DNA from: Pseudomonas taiwanensis
Lineage (GTDB): Bacteria > Pseudomonadota > Gammaproteobacteria > Pseudomonadales > Pseudomonadaceae
DNA: 64,000 bases
Assembly: GCF_013393345.1 (NCBI RefSeq)
Contig: NZ_QJRF01000033.1
Location: 98,208 to 162,207, forward strand
Direction of reading: 5' to 3'
Shown here: piece by piece, positions 1 to 7,587 of the stretch
Layout of the letters: each line of letters begins with the position of its first letter
How positions within the stretch are numbered: position 1 is the first letter of the stretch
Made by a program: the position numbers and the translations under genes
The notes under the pieces: model-generated
Database searches by the model: none
The model's input: the letters and a program-made list of their open reading frames with translations, nothing else
What the model was told of the DNA's origin: nothing

Positions 1-479
1 TTGAGCATTGGGACTTCACGATCCGCAACGAATTGACGATTGCCTATGTGGCCGCTCGCGCGGTTTGGCCGCACATGCTCAAGCAGAAAAAAGGCGTGAT
101 TGTCAGCGTGTCATCAATTGCCGGCCATCTCGAACTCTCAGGCTTTCCCGCCGTTGCCCATGGTGCGGCGAATGCGGGCGTTCAGGCGCTTACGCGTATG
201 CTCGCTGCCCAAGGCGCACCGCATGGCATTCGCGCGGTCAGCATCAGTCCAGGGCTGATTGCCAATCCAGACGCACTGCCCTCCCCAACACTGGATGAGC
301 ACGGCTTACCGGTAGCGCGCCCGCTGTGGCGTCATGCGGCGCTAGGTCGACCCGCCCGTGCGCAAGAGATCGTCGAAACGCTGTTGTTTGTTGCATCGGA
401 TAGAGCGTCGTACATCACCGGCACGGACATCGCGGTAGACGGTGGAATGTCTAGCATCATCTGGAATTCAAGGTCCTGA
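1..479 (+). CDS. SDR family oxidoreductase, 5' end outside window, altered catalytic motif
   Basis: The reading frame is open from base 3 and enters mid-protein (EHWDFTIRNELTIAYVAARA), so the true start and the Rossmann glycine motif lie upstream of the window. What remains is the second half of a short-chain dehydrogenase/reductase: the serine strand (VIVSVSSIAGH), the helix that normally carries YxxxK, and a C-terminal TGTDIAVDGG segment typical of the family. At the YxxxK position the sequence reads HGAAN, so both the catalytic Tyr and Lys are replaced. Some SDRs are known with His at the Tyr position, but loss of Lys as well suggests an unusual or inactive enzyme. It lies 48 bases before a second SDR on the same strand and is probably co-transcribed with it. 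Substrate unknown. Confidence 0.85.
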   Translation, partial: EHWDFTIRNELTIAYVAARAVWPHMLKQKKGVIVSVSSIAGHLELSGFPAVAHGAANAGVQALTRMLAAQGAPHGIRAVSISPGLIANPDALPSPTLDEHGLPVARPLWRHAALGRPARAQEIVETLLFVASDRASYITGTDIAVDGGMSSIIWNSRS

Positions 480-527
480 GCCTTCATGGACAGCACATGC
501 CTTTGAACAGTAACTCGAGCGCTACAG

Positions 528-1280
528 GTGGTAGTCGTGCACACACATAAAGATCGTGTCGCCATTGTTTCGGGTGCCGCAAAAGGTATTGGGCAGGAAC
601 TGGCGATTGGGCTCGCACAGCGCGGCGCCTTGCTCGCGCTGCTGGATATCGCGGATCTTTCTGAGACCAGCCGCCTCGTTGAGGAGGCGGGTGGTCAGGC
701 AATTGCCGTGACGTGTGATGTCAGCCGGGAAGAGGACTGGGACGCTGCCGGCGAGCTCGTCAGAAAGGAATATGGACGCTGCGACATTCTGGTCAATAAC
801 GCCGGCATCTACCCCAACGTGCATATCGACAATATGGATTTCAACACCTGGAAGCGAACATTTGAAATCAATCTGGACAGCATGTTTTTCAGCGCGAAGG
901 TATTCGTGCCAATGATGCGTGAGAACAAGTGGGGGCGCATTGTGAACATCTCTTCGACATCAATCGTCACCAACGCTACCGGCGTTAGCCATTACATGGC
1001 AACCAAGATGGGCATCATTGGATTTACGCGCGGGCTTGCGAACGATTTGGGCAACGACTTCATCACGGTAAATGCCGTTGCTCCCGCACTTACTGCTACA
1101 CCGGGTACTGGTCATCTGCCTGATGCAGTACGCGATGGCATCGTCAATCTACAAGCGTTTAAACGTATGGCTGTACCCCGCGATATCGTCGGGCCGATTT
1201 TGTTTCTGACCGGAGAAGACGCGCAGTTTATGACGGGCCAGTTGCTCGCCGTCGACGGCGGCATGATGAAGGTCGGCTAG
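528..1280 (+). CDS. SDR family NAD(P)-dependent oxidoreductase
   Basis: A 250-residue classical short-chain dehydrogenase/reductase. Visible motifs in order: cofactor glycine motif SGAAKGIG near residues 14-21, LVNNAG near 88-93, catalytic Ser in NISSTS, YMATK (YxxxK) near residue 157, and a C-terminal LLAVDGG. Length fits the classical SDR fold and all catalytic residues are present, in contrast to the upstream partner. The start is GTG at 528; another GTG at 537 is possible and neither has a strong Shine-Dalgarno. It probably reduces or oxidises a hydroxyl/keto group in a catabolic pathway; the sequence does not show the substrate. Neighbours downstream are two LysR regulators, which may control this SDR pair. 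Confidence 0.9.
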   Translation: MVVVHTHKDRVAIVSGAAKGIGQELAIGLAQRGALLALLDIADLSETSRLVEEAGGQAIAVTCDVSREEDWDAAGELVRKEYGRCDILVNNAGIYPNVHIDNMDFNTWKRTFEINLDSMFFSAKVFVPMMRENKWGRIVNISSTSIVTNATGVSHYMATKMGIIGFTRGLANDLGNDFITVNAVAPALTATPGTGHLPDAVRDGIVNLQAFKRMAVPRDIVGPILFLTGEDAQFMTGQLLAVDGGMMKVG

Positions 1281-1537
1281 ACAAAGGACTACCCGGGTCG
1301 CAGACCGCACCATTTCACTGTCGTGGTCCAAGGGCACATGCACCTCGCCAGCGCAACGCAGGCGAACGCTGAGCGGATTTTCCCAGCGCGGATACCGTCG
1401 GCGAGACTGCACGCTGCGGGTAGTCTGGCCGTCACCCCGAGGAGGTCTGGCAAGCCATTACCTATGTGGATAAAGTACGAGCTTCCCGCAGTTCGTTAAT
1501 GCCATGTAGCAAAGAATAATAAGAGACGGTCCAGCGC

Positions 1538-2521
1538 ATGATGCTCCCGAAGTTGATGCACATCCGCATGTTCGTTGCCGTGTACGAGGAAGGCTCCTTC
1601 ACCGTAGCCGCTAGTCGCGAAGGGCTCGGCCAGTCCGGCGTGTCCGCGCACGTCAGGCAGCTGGAAACCCAGCTGGGCGTACGGCTTTTTTCCCGCGACC
1701 ACGCGATTGTTCCAACGCCAGCCGGCCATGCCTATTACCAACAGTGTGTGCAACTGCTGCGCTTGCACGAGAGCGCCTGCAACGCAGTCGGTCGCCGTGC
1801 GGAACCATCCGAAGGCACGCTGCGTATCGGCATGATCCCCACCATGACTCGCTCGGTATTCAGCCGGGCGCTGCGGGTTTTCGAAACGGCCTATCCCAAT
1901 GTTTCCGTGCAACTGACCGAAGGCACCGGCAGCGTGCTGGCGACCGCAGTCCGGCGCGGCATGCTGGATTTCGCCATCACGCAGCGCATGTCCTACGAAG
2001 CCGGCGGCGCCAGTGGCCTGGGCATTTCGTTATTCACCAGGACACCCGCGTTTCTGGTTTCCTCACCGAACTCAGACCTGCCTCATTGCGAACCGATTCG
2101 TCTGAGCAAGATCGAGGATCTGTACCTGGTGTTGCCCGTTGGCAGAAGACCGCTGCTGGAGCAGTACCTGATCGACCACAAGGTTAGGGTGGCTCAGCGG
2201 CTCAACTGGTTCGAGTCCATGCTCGGTGCCATGGATCTGGTGCGCTCTAGTCACTGGACTGCGATTATTTCCGGACTGTTTATCGCCGACGATTTGCGAC
2301 GCCGGCGCTTCACCCTCAATCCGCTGGCCGATCCCATTCTCTGGGACGAGATGCTGTTGGTGGAGCCGGCGCGAAAACCCTTGGCCCCGATTGCCCAGAA
2401 CTTTATCGATTTGTTGAGGCAGGCCACCGAGGAGATCAATGCCATCCCGATCCGCATTGCCTATGGCGATAAGGTGTCAAGCCTCGGCCAACCTTCAATG
2501 AGCGAATTTCGTCATGACTGA
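1538..2521 (+). CDS. LysR family transcriptional regulator (first of a tandem pair)
   Basis: 327 residues. The N-terminal winged helix-turn-helix (MHIRMFVAVYEEGSFTVAAS through GVRLFSRD) is the standard LysR DNA-binding domain, followed by a linker helix and a periplasmic-binding-protein-like effector domain that begins around residue 95 (TLRIGMIPTMTRS). The ATG at 1538 precedes the HTH by the usual few residues. The stop overlaps the start of the next LysR gene by 8 bases, so the two are translated from one message. The two proteins are clearly paralogous in the HTH and in the motif ATPAFLVSS / TRTPAFLVSS. Effector and target are not visible; the adjacent SDR genes are the obvious candidates. 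Confidence 0.9.
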   Translation: MMLPKLMHIRMFVAVYEEGSFTVAASREGLGQSGVSAHVRQLETQLGVRLFSRDHAIVPTPAGHAYYQQCVQLLRLHESACNAVGRRAEPSEGTLRIGMIPTMTRSVFSRALRVFETAYPNVSVQLTEGTGSVLATAVRRGMLDFAITQRMSYEAGGASGLGISLFTRTPAFLVSSPNSDLPHCEPIRLSKIEDLYLVLPVGRRPLLEQYLIDHKVRVAQRLNWFESMLGAMDLVRSSHWTAIISGLFIADDLRRRRFTLNPLADPILWDEMLLVEPARKPLAPIAQNFIDLLRQATEEINAIPIRIAYGDKVSSLGQPSMSEFRHD

Positions 2522-3479
2522 TTCGCTGCCCGGTCTGCGGGAGATGCAACTGTTCGTGGCGGTGTATGAGACACGTTCTTTCACTGCCGCGGCGACACGT
2601 GAGTTCGCCACTCAGTCGGGTATCTCTCAGCACGTCAAGCAGCTCGAAGAGTTGCTGGGCGTGCAGTTGTTCGACCGTCAGAAAACGGTGGAGCCCACCG
2701 CAGCGGGCACGGTGTTTTACCAGCATTGTCTGCAGGTGCTGGCTGCCAACACCAAGGCACTGCAGGCGCTGGGCACCTTTGAGCGCGGACTTTCAGGCGA
2801 AGTGCGATTCGGGGTGACGCCCACCCTGGCGACCTATCAGCTCGCGCCGGCCTACCTACGCCTGATGGATCACAACCCCAACGCGTCCATCGCCGTGATC
2901 GACGCCCCCAGCAATATGCTGATCGACAGGGTGCGCGCCAATGAACTCGACTTCGCCATCATCCCGTCGATCTCGCAGCCGCCTGCGGATCTGAGCACGA
3001 CGGTCTTTGCTGCCACACCGGCGTTTCTGGTTTCGTCCATCACCCATGTCAGTGGTTTCGAGCATGGGGAAGTTATCGGGCTCGATAAGTTGGCGGGGCT
3101 AAAACTCCTGGCGCCTGATAGCCGTGAGCATGCGCAGTGGATCGGTTCGCAGCTCGACGCGCCGTCGGGGCAGGGGCCGAACTATCAACTCGATGCCGTG
3201 CTGGCGACCCTCGATCTGATTCGGCAAAGCGAGTGGATGGCCATTCTTCCTGGCTTGCTGTTCGTTCACGACGTCAACGCGGATCCCGCCGAGCGAGACT
3301 TCAGGCTCAACCCGTTTTCCGGCGCCGGCCTGACCCTGGAACTCCTGCTGGTGCAGCCGTCCCGGGCAACGCCTTCACCGCTGATGCTGGAAACCATTCA
3401 CGCGATCCAAGAGGTCACCCAGGAGCATATTCAGCTACTGAGTACCTTCCAGCTGGGCACTTCAACCGCGAACTCCTGA
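2514..3479 (+). CDS. LysR family transcriptional regulator (second of a tandem pair)
   Basis: 321 residues with the LysR HTH (LREMQLFVAVYETRSFTAAA through GVQLFDRQ) and an effector-binding domain starting near residue 97 (EVRFGVTPTLATYQ). It begins inside the last codons of the preceding LysR gene (start at 2514, upstream stop at 2519-2521), suggesting translational coupling. It is a diverged duplicate of that gene. Tandem co-expressed LysR paralogues could form heteromers, but this is inference. It is followed by a REP-type palindrome and then a convergent SnoaL-like gene. Confidence 0.9.
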   Translation: MTDSLPGLREMQLFVAVYETRSFTAAATREFATQSGISQHVKQLEELLGVQLFDRQKTVEPTAAGTVFYQHCLQVLAANTKALQALGTFERGLSGEVRFGVTPTLATYQLAPAYLRLMDHNPNASIAVIDAPSNMLIDRVRANELDFAIIPSISQPPADLSTTVFAATPAFLVSSITHVSGFEHGEVIGLDKLAGLKLLAPDSREHAQWIGSQLDAPSGQGPNYQLDAVLATLDLIRQSEWMAILPGLLFVHDVNADPAERDFRLNPFSGAGLTLELLLVQPSRATPSPLMLETIHAIQEVTQEHIQLLSTFQLGTSTANS

Positions 3480-3505
3480 TCGGACTTTTGCAAACTACAA
3501 AAGAA

Positions 3506-3564
3506 TCGCGGCTAAAGACGCTCCTACGAGTTGCGCAGTCTCGTCGGAGCGGCTTTAGCCGCGA
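3506..3564. repeat. REP-like inverted repeat (GTAGGAGC type)
   Basis: Two arms, TCGCGGCTAAAGACGCTCC... at 3506-3529 and ...GGAGCGGCTTTAGCCGCGA at 3541-3564, form an imperfect palindrome of the common Pseudomonas REP class. It sits between the convergent LysR and SnoaL-like genes, the usual position for such elements, where it may also act as a bidirectional terminator. Confidence 0.8.
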
Positions 3565-3578
3565 GCTGTTAGCGCGGA

Positions 3579-4133
3579 TCAAGCGTCTTTAAGCGATTTT
3601 TCCGCAATCGGCGTACCCGAAAAGCCGGCAACTTTGCGCAGTACGCGATCCGTGCCGTCGCGCGGGCTACCGGACGCATCCGGATGATCATCGAACCAGT
3701 TTTCCTTGGGATAGCGGTACATCAAATCGACCATAAGGCGGCGCTCTGCAATCAGCCACACGCCGTCGCGGCGTTCAAAGCGGTCAAAGTAGCGCGCCCA
3801 CAGTTTGACCGTGTCGCCGTTCCAGTGATGGCGCTCCGACGAGGCGTGGTCAGCCTGCAGATAGGTTTCGACATAGGCAATCTCCGGGCCGTCGAATTCG
3901 ATCAGGCTGTTCCCGAGGAAATGCTGGGTGCGATTGAACCGGGGCATTTCGGCAGTCAGGAATTGAAAAAATCCCTCGGCGCCGCCGATATGCAGGCTCT
4001 CGGGAAAGTGGATGTAGGCATCTTGGTGGAAGGCGCCACGGACCAGAGACATATCGATCCGGTCGAGACCACGGCAATAGCGCAGCAGTACATCGTGAAT
4101 TTCGGTACGTGCAGCAAGTTCTTCGAGAGTCAT
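3579..4133 (-). CDS. SnoaL-like / NTF2-fold polyketide cyclase-dehydratase family protein
   Basis: 184 residues with the pattern of the SnoaL_4 group of NTF2-like proteins: an N-terminal helix with an ILRYCRGLDR-type motif (VLLRYCRGLDRIDMSLVRGAF), a DAYIHF strand, and the long C-terminal strands WARYFDRFERRDGVWLIAERR. The fold forms a small cone-shaped cavity; family members include dehydratases, isomerases, dehydrochlorinases and non-catalytic subunits. It is the downstream partner of the first CocE-type hydrolase, 100 bases away on the same strand, and so probably under the same divergent TetR regulator. The substrate cannot be read from the sequence. Confidence 0.8.
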   Translation of the reverse strand: MTLEELAARTEIHDVLLRYCRGLDRIDMSLVRGAFHQDAYIHFPESLHIGGAEGFFQFLTAEMPRFNRTQHFLGNSLIEFDGPEIAYVETYLQADHASSERHHWNGDTVKLWARYFDRFERRDGVWLIAERRLMVDLMYRYPKENWFDDHPDASGSPRDGTDRVLRKVAGFSGTPIAEKSLKDA

Positions 4134-4233
4134 AGCGAGCTCCTGTATTCATTGTTTTTGGACATGCGGTTTTCGAATCCCGGGCTCGTGTTCAAACGAG
4201 CCCACCACGTGCTATCGAATCAGGATTCGGCGG

Positions 4234-6537
4234 TTATGCGTCTCTCGCCGGCACGATTGGCAGCTGGATAAACCCCGGACGATGCGGCCCGGTGTAGATC
4301 GTGTTCCGCGCACCGTCGTGGTAGGTAGCGTCATAGCCGTGGCGGGGGCCATGATCGACGCCGTCGAATGGCTGAATGTCCACGCGCAGGCGATAGCCCT
4401 TACGGATCAACGCGGTGTTGGGGATGATCTCGATCTCGACCGGCACCACCTCGTTACCTACAAGCGGGGCGTAGTCGGCTTTGCGGTGCGTGTGCTTGAC
4501 CGTGTAGTTGGTTGAGCGCGATGCATCGATTCGGCGATGCGACACCTTCAGCCAACCCTTGGCGAGCGGGTAGTTGGGCACGTTCATACCCATGGTGGTC
4601 GGGCCGGCGTAGTCGACTTCCTGGCCGCTCTCATCGAGCACCCGCAGGCTCACGTAGATGTCCATGTCCATGCTGGTGGACGACACCCACAGCTTCGCTT
4701 TGCCATAACCGGCGAACACCATGTCTTCGTTCACCGGATCACTGATGAACGAGATGCCCGTCCTCCAGATTTCCAGCACCGCTGGCGGTTTTACGGGCAG
4801 AAAGCAGGGCGGCATGCCGGTGCGCAGTTCCAGGGGAATTTCAGCGCTGTAGTCGGCTTGGCTGTCGACAGTTGGCGGTGTCAGCGACAGACGCAGAAAG
4901 TCATCGCGATAGGCATCGCCTTGCCAGTCCGATGGCGTGGCGTCGAAGAACCATTGCGGGTAGGTGGTTCGTGCGATGGGCCATTCATTTTCTTCCTGGA
5001 TATAGGAGGCGCCATTGCCGCTACGAATCTCCAGGCGTACTGGCGCGGTGTCCATGACGCCGTTGTCGATACCTTTCAACCAGTAGTCGAAAAACGCCCG
5101 ATGATCGGCGATGGCGGTACGCGAATAGGGCTTGGTGAACCAGTCTTCCCAGAAGTCGATTTTCTTCGACTCAGTGTTGGTGGCGAGGAAGGCCTCGCTG
5201 CTGCCGAGCTGGTGGAAGTGCGCCATGTGGGTGGTGCAGGCAACGGCCCAGAGCGGCACCTTCACCTTGCTCATGTCCGGGCTCATCAGAATCGTGGAGC
5301 GGGGGCCGAACGCTACAGCGGGGTCCGAGTCCCGGAAGGTGGCTGCTTTGAGCAGGCCGATGAAGTCGACCGCATTGGGCTCGCCGCACACGGCTGCAAG
5401 CACTCCGGCCCGGTACCAGTGGGTGAAGAACTCTTCATTGAGGATGCCGCCGGTATAGGCCACCTCGTCGTACAGATCCACGTCGGTGCCGATGGCGATC
5501 ATCGCTTTCAGATGCCGGGGCTCCAGGCTGGCGGCGGCGTGCTGGCTCATGGCGTAGTACGACATGCCCCACAACCCGACATTGCCGTTGGACCAGGGCT
5601 GCACGCCGGCCCAATCAATCGCATCGCGAAATGCCTCGGCCGTTTCAATGCCGAAGGGCGCAAGCGTGCCCGGATTCTGGCCTGAGCCGGGCCCGTCCAC
5701 ACGCACCAGTATGTAGTCGTGCGGCACCCAGTCCACGGTATTGGCCGTTTCATGGTTCTCAAACACCTGTCCATCCGGATTGCCGTGGAAGTAGCGCTCT
5801 TCCATCTCCTCATGGGCGTCGAATTCGGCGTCGTTAGCGATGGAGTGGTGGTAGAACGCGCGACCATAGGGGCCGCAGTTCATGATCACCGGGAACTTGC
5901 CTTCCTTGGCCGGGCGGAACACATCCGCATACACGTACAGGCCGTTTTGCAGCGGAATCTTTACGTCTTTGAATCGCAGAATCCCTAGGATATGGCGGCG
6001 TACTTCATTTCGTGCAGTCGCGGCAGTGCACAGCGTGCGCGGCGTACGCTCGGAAAAGACGCCAGCGGCCGAAAGTTCGGTGAGTAGCCTGGCGATAACG
6101 GGGTCTTGCTCGAACTCGAGCACGGGGTTCAGCGCCAGGCCGGCAAAGGAAATGTCGTGGCGGAAGTTGATGCGCTGCTTGCCGAGAATTTCGTGGGCTG
6201 CCGGGTCGATGGTGATGCCACCGTTCAGGTTGCCATCGCGGTCGAGCGAGCAGAGGAGGCGGGCAATGTTAGTCAGACCGGCATCGCACAACTTGTTGAT
6301 GTTGCCGTCCACGCGACTGACGATTTCCGCCAGGTTGATGTGCGGCGCACCGAGCGCCGAGCCAATCGAGGTGTTGCCGAGCAGGAAGGCGACGCGTTCG
6401 CCCTCGCGGTACTGGAACTCGCCATTTTCGTTGGTCAGCCCGCTGAGGGTAGGCGTCTGGTATCTGAGGCCGGTAACCGGGCCGGAAAAAATCCCGGTGT
6501 GCAGCGTGCTACGTGATGTCTGCGGGGTACTGCTCAT
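4234..6537 (-). CDS. CocE/NonD family hydrolase with extra N-terminal domain
   Basis: 767 residues from the ATG at 6537, chosen because AGAGGA precedes it; the frame stays open further upstream but crosses the palindromic operator. Residues about 165-767 form an X-Pro dipeptidyl-peptidase (S15)/CocE-type alpha/beta hydrolase with the nucleophile motif GLWGMSYYAMSQ (Ser about 326), an upstream VRVDGPGSGQNPG region and a C-terminal jelly-roll-like domain. Residues about 14-135 are a separate domain (GLRYQTPTLSG, then GEFQYREGERVAFLLG) that CocE proteins normally lack; it resembles repeats seen in secreted lipoproteins. No signal peptide is visible. Likely acts on an ester or amide substrate. 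Leads an operon with the SnoaL-like gene, divergent from tetR. Confidence 0.88.
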   Translation of the reverse strand: MSSTPQTSRSTLHTGIFSGPVTGLRYQTPTLSGLTNENGEFQYREGERVAFLLGNTSIGSALGAPHINLAEIVSRVDGNINKLCDAGLTNIARLLCSLDRDGNLNGGITIDPAAHEILGKQRINFRHDISFAGLALNPVLEFEQDPVIARLLTELSAAGVFSERTPRTLCTAATARNEVRRHILGILRFKDVKIPLQNGLYVYADVFRPAKEGKFPVIMNCGPYGRAFYHHSIANDAEFDAHEEMEERYFHGNPDGQVFENHETANTVDWVPHDYILVRVDGPGSGQNPGTLAPFGIETAEAFRDAIDWAGVQPWSNGNVGLWGMSYYAMSQHAAASLEPRHLKAMIAIGTDVDLYDEVAYTGGILNEEFFTHWYRAGVLAAVCGEPNAVDFIGLLKAATFRDSDPAVAFGPRSTILMSPDMSKVKVPLWAVACTTHMAHFHQLGSSEAFLATNTESKKIDFWEDWFTKPYSRTAIADHRAFFDYWLKGIDNGVMDTAPVRLEIRSGNGASYIQEENEWPIARTTYPQWFFDATPSDWQGDAYRDDFLRLSLTPPTVDSQADYSAEIPLELRTGMPPCFLPVKPPAVLEIWRTGISFISDPVNEDMVFAGYGKAKLWVSSTSMDMDIYVSLRVLDESGQEVDYAGPTTMGMNVPNYPLAKGWLKVSHRRIDASRSTNYTVKHTHRKADYAPLVGNEVVPVEIEIIPNTALIRKGYRLRVDIQPFDGVDHGPRHGYDATYHDGARNTIYTGPHRPGFIQLPIVPARDA

Positions 6538-6614
6538 GACGAGGTCCTCTTGTTGTGCAGATCTTGGTGTTGCCTGGGGGGCGGTGAGGCGAGTGTAGGT
6601 CGTGCGAAAATTAA

Positions 6615-6632
6615 ACTCAACACGTGTTGAGT
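6615..6632. promoter_or_regulatory. 18-bp perfect palindrome, probable TetR operator
   Basis: ACTCAACACGTGTTGAGT is a perfect 18-base palindrome in the 328-base region between the divergent hydrolase (start 6537) and TetR (start 6866) genes. A closely related palindrome (TCAACATGTGTTGA) lies in the equivalent position before the second TetR gene. It lies 78 bases from the hydrolase start and 234 from the tetR start, so it most directly overlaps the hydrolase promoter. The rest of this intergenic stretch shows no ORF I can support. Confidence 0.7.
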
Positions 6633-6865
6633 AAATTGATTTAACCTGTATCCGGCCGCGCCGATCAAGCCGATAGCCACCCCGTACCACGCGCAGACAT
6701 CGGGCGCTGGGTAGAGGCTGCTTGGCCGGATGGCGGTGAAATCCATGGGGGCGGGATGGCAGCAGAGCTCAGGGGTTGTTATGTTTCGCGCCAGCCGATT
6801 TACCGATGTCCCTAACTGACCCATTCCCTTTTTCGCGGCAGCGAAGAACCTGACATAGCGGCGCC

Positions 6866-7510
6866 ATGACAACTCAAGAAGAACCAAAAGCAGTAGCAAG
6901 GCGAGGGCGCAAACCTGGACGTCCATCGGGCTCTGGCAGCAGTCGACAGACCGTGCTTGATGCAGCACGGGCGCGTTTTGCCAGTGATGGCTTTACCGCG
7001 ACTACGATGCGCCGCGTAGCCGCAGATGCCGGCGTTGACGTATCCATGGTGATGCAGTTCTTCCGCTCGAAAGACGAACTCTTTGCCGCGGTCATGAATA
7101 TTCCTGAGTCGGCGCTGGAGAAGTTGAGCGAAGTATTCGAGCGCGCGGACGAGCATCTCGGCGAGCGCGTAGTCCGCGCCTTTTTCCAGGCGTGGGACGG
7201 TGCGCCCGAGGAGTCGGAGCCGCTCATGGCGATGCTCCGGAATGCGATGGTGAATGAGCAGGCGCGTCACCATCTGCGGGACTACATCGAGTCCAGGTTA
7301 ACGGCGGGGGGCAGTGAGTCGCTCGGGCCGGACGCTCGCATCCGAGCTGGGTTGGCACTGTCGATGCTGGTGGGTGTGGTTACCGGGCGGCAGATCATCG
7401 GCGTGCCGGTGCTTGCCGAGGCCAGTCAGGAGGCGCTGGTGGCGATGGTTGCGCCGACTATCCAGCACATGCTGTTGCCGGCCGGTACGGGAACGACTGC
7501 TGCTGACTAA
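6866..7510 (+). CDS. TetR/AcrR family transcriptional regulator
   Basis: 214 residues. After a basic N-terminal tail (RRGRKPGRPSGSGSSRQ) comes a standard TetR helix-turn-helix, VLDAARARFASDGFTATTMRRVAADAGVDVSMVMQFFRSKDELFAAVM, and then an all-helical ligand-binding domain. It is a close paralogue of the TetR at 11709, with an almost identical recognition helix (VMQFFRSKDELFAAVM), consistent with both recognising the shared palindrome. It is divergent from the hydrolase/SnoaL operon and is presumably its repressor, relieved by the hydrolase substrate or product (inference from arrangement). Confidence 0.9.
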   Translation: MTTQEEPKAVARRGRKPGRPSGSGSSRQTVLDAARARFASDGFTATTMRRVAADAGVDVSMVMQFFRSKDELFAAVMNIPESALEKLSEVFERADEHLGERVVRAFFQAWDGAPEESEPLMAMLRNAMVNEQARHHLRDYIESRLTAGGSESLGPDARIRAGLALSMLVGVVTGRQIIGVPVLAEASQEALVAMVAPTIQHMLLPAGTGTTAAD

Positions 7511-7541
7511 ACGCCGCTGTGGGGACGATTCAAGCGGGAGT

Positions 7542-7577
7542 CAGGGTGTCCACCTCCATACGCCAGGTGGCACCCTG
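7542..7577. terminator. Hairpin between convergent tetR and hydrolase genes
   Basis: CAGGGTG(T)CCACCT and AGGTGGCACCCTG form a 13-pair stem with a 9-base loop, placed between the ends of two convergent genes. There is no clear run of T on either side, so it is a probable bidirectional transcription barrier rather than a textbook intrinsic terminator. Confidence 0.6.
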
Positions 7578-7587
7578 AATTATCCAC

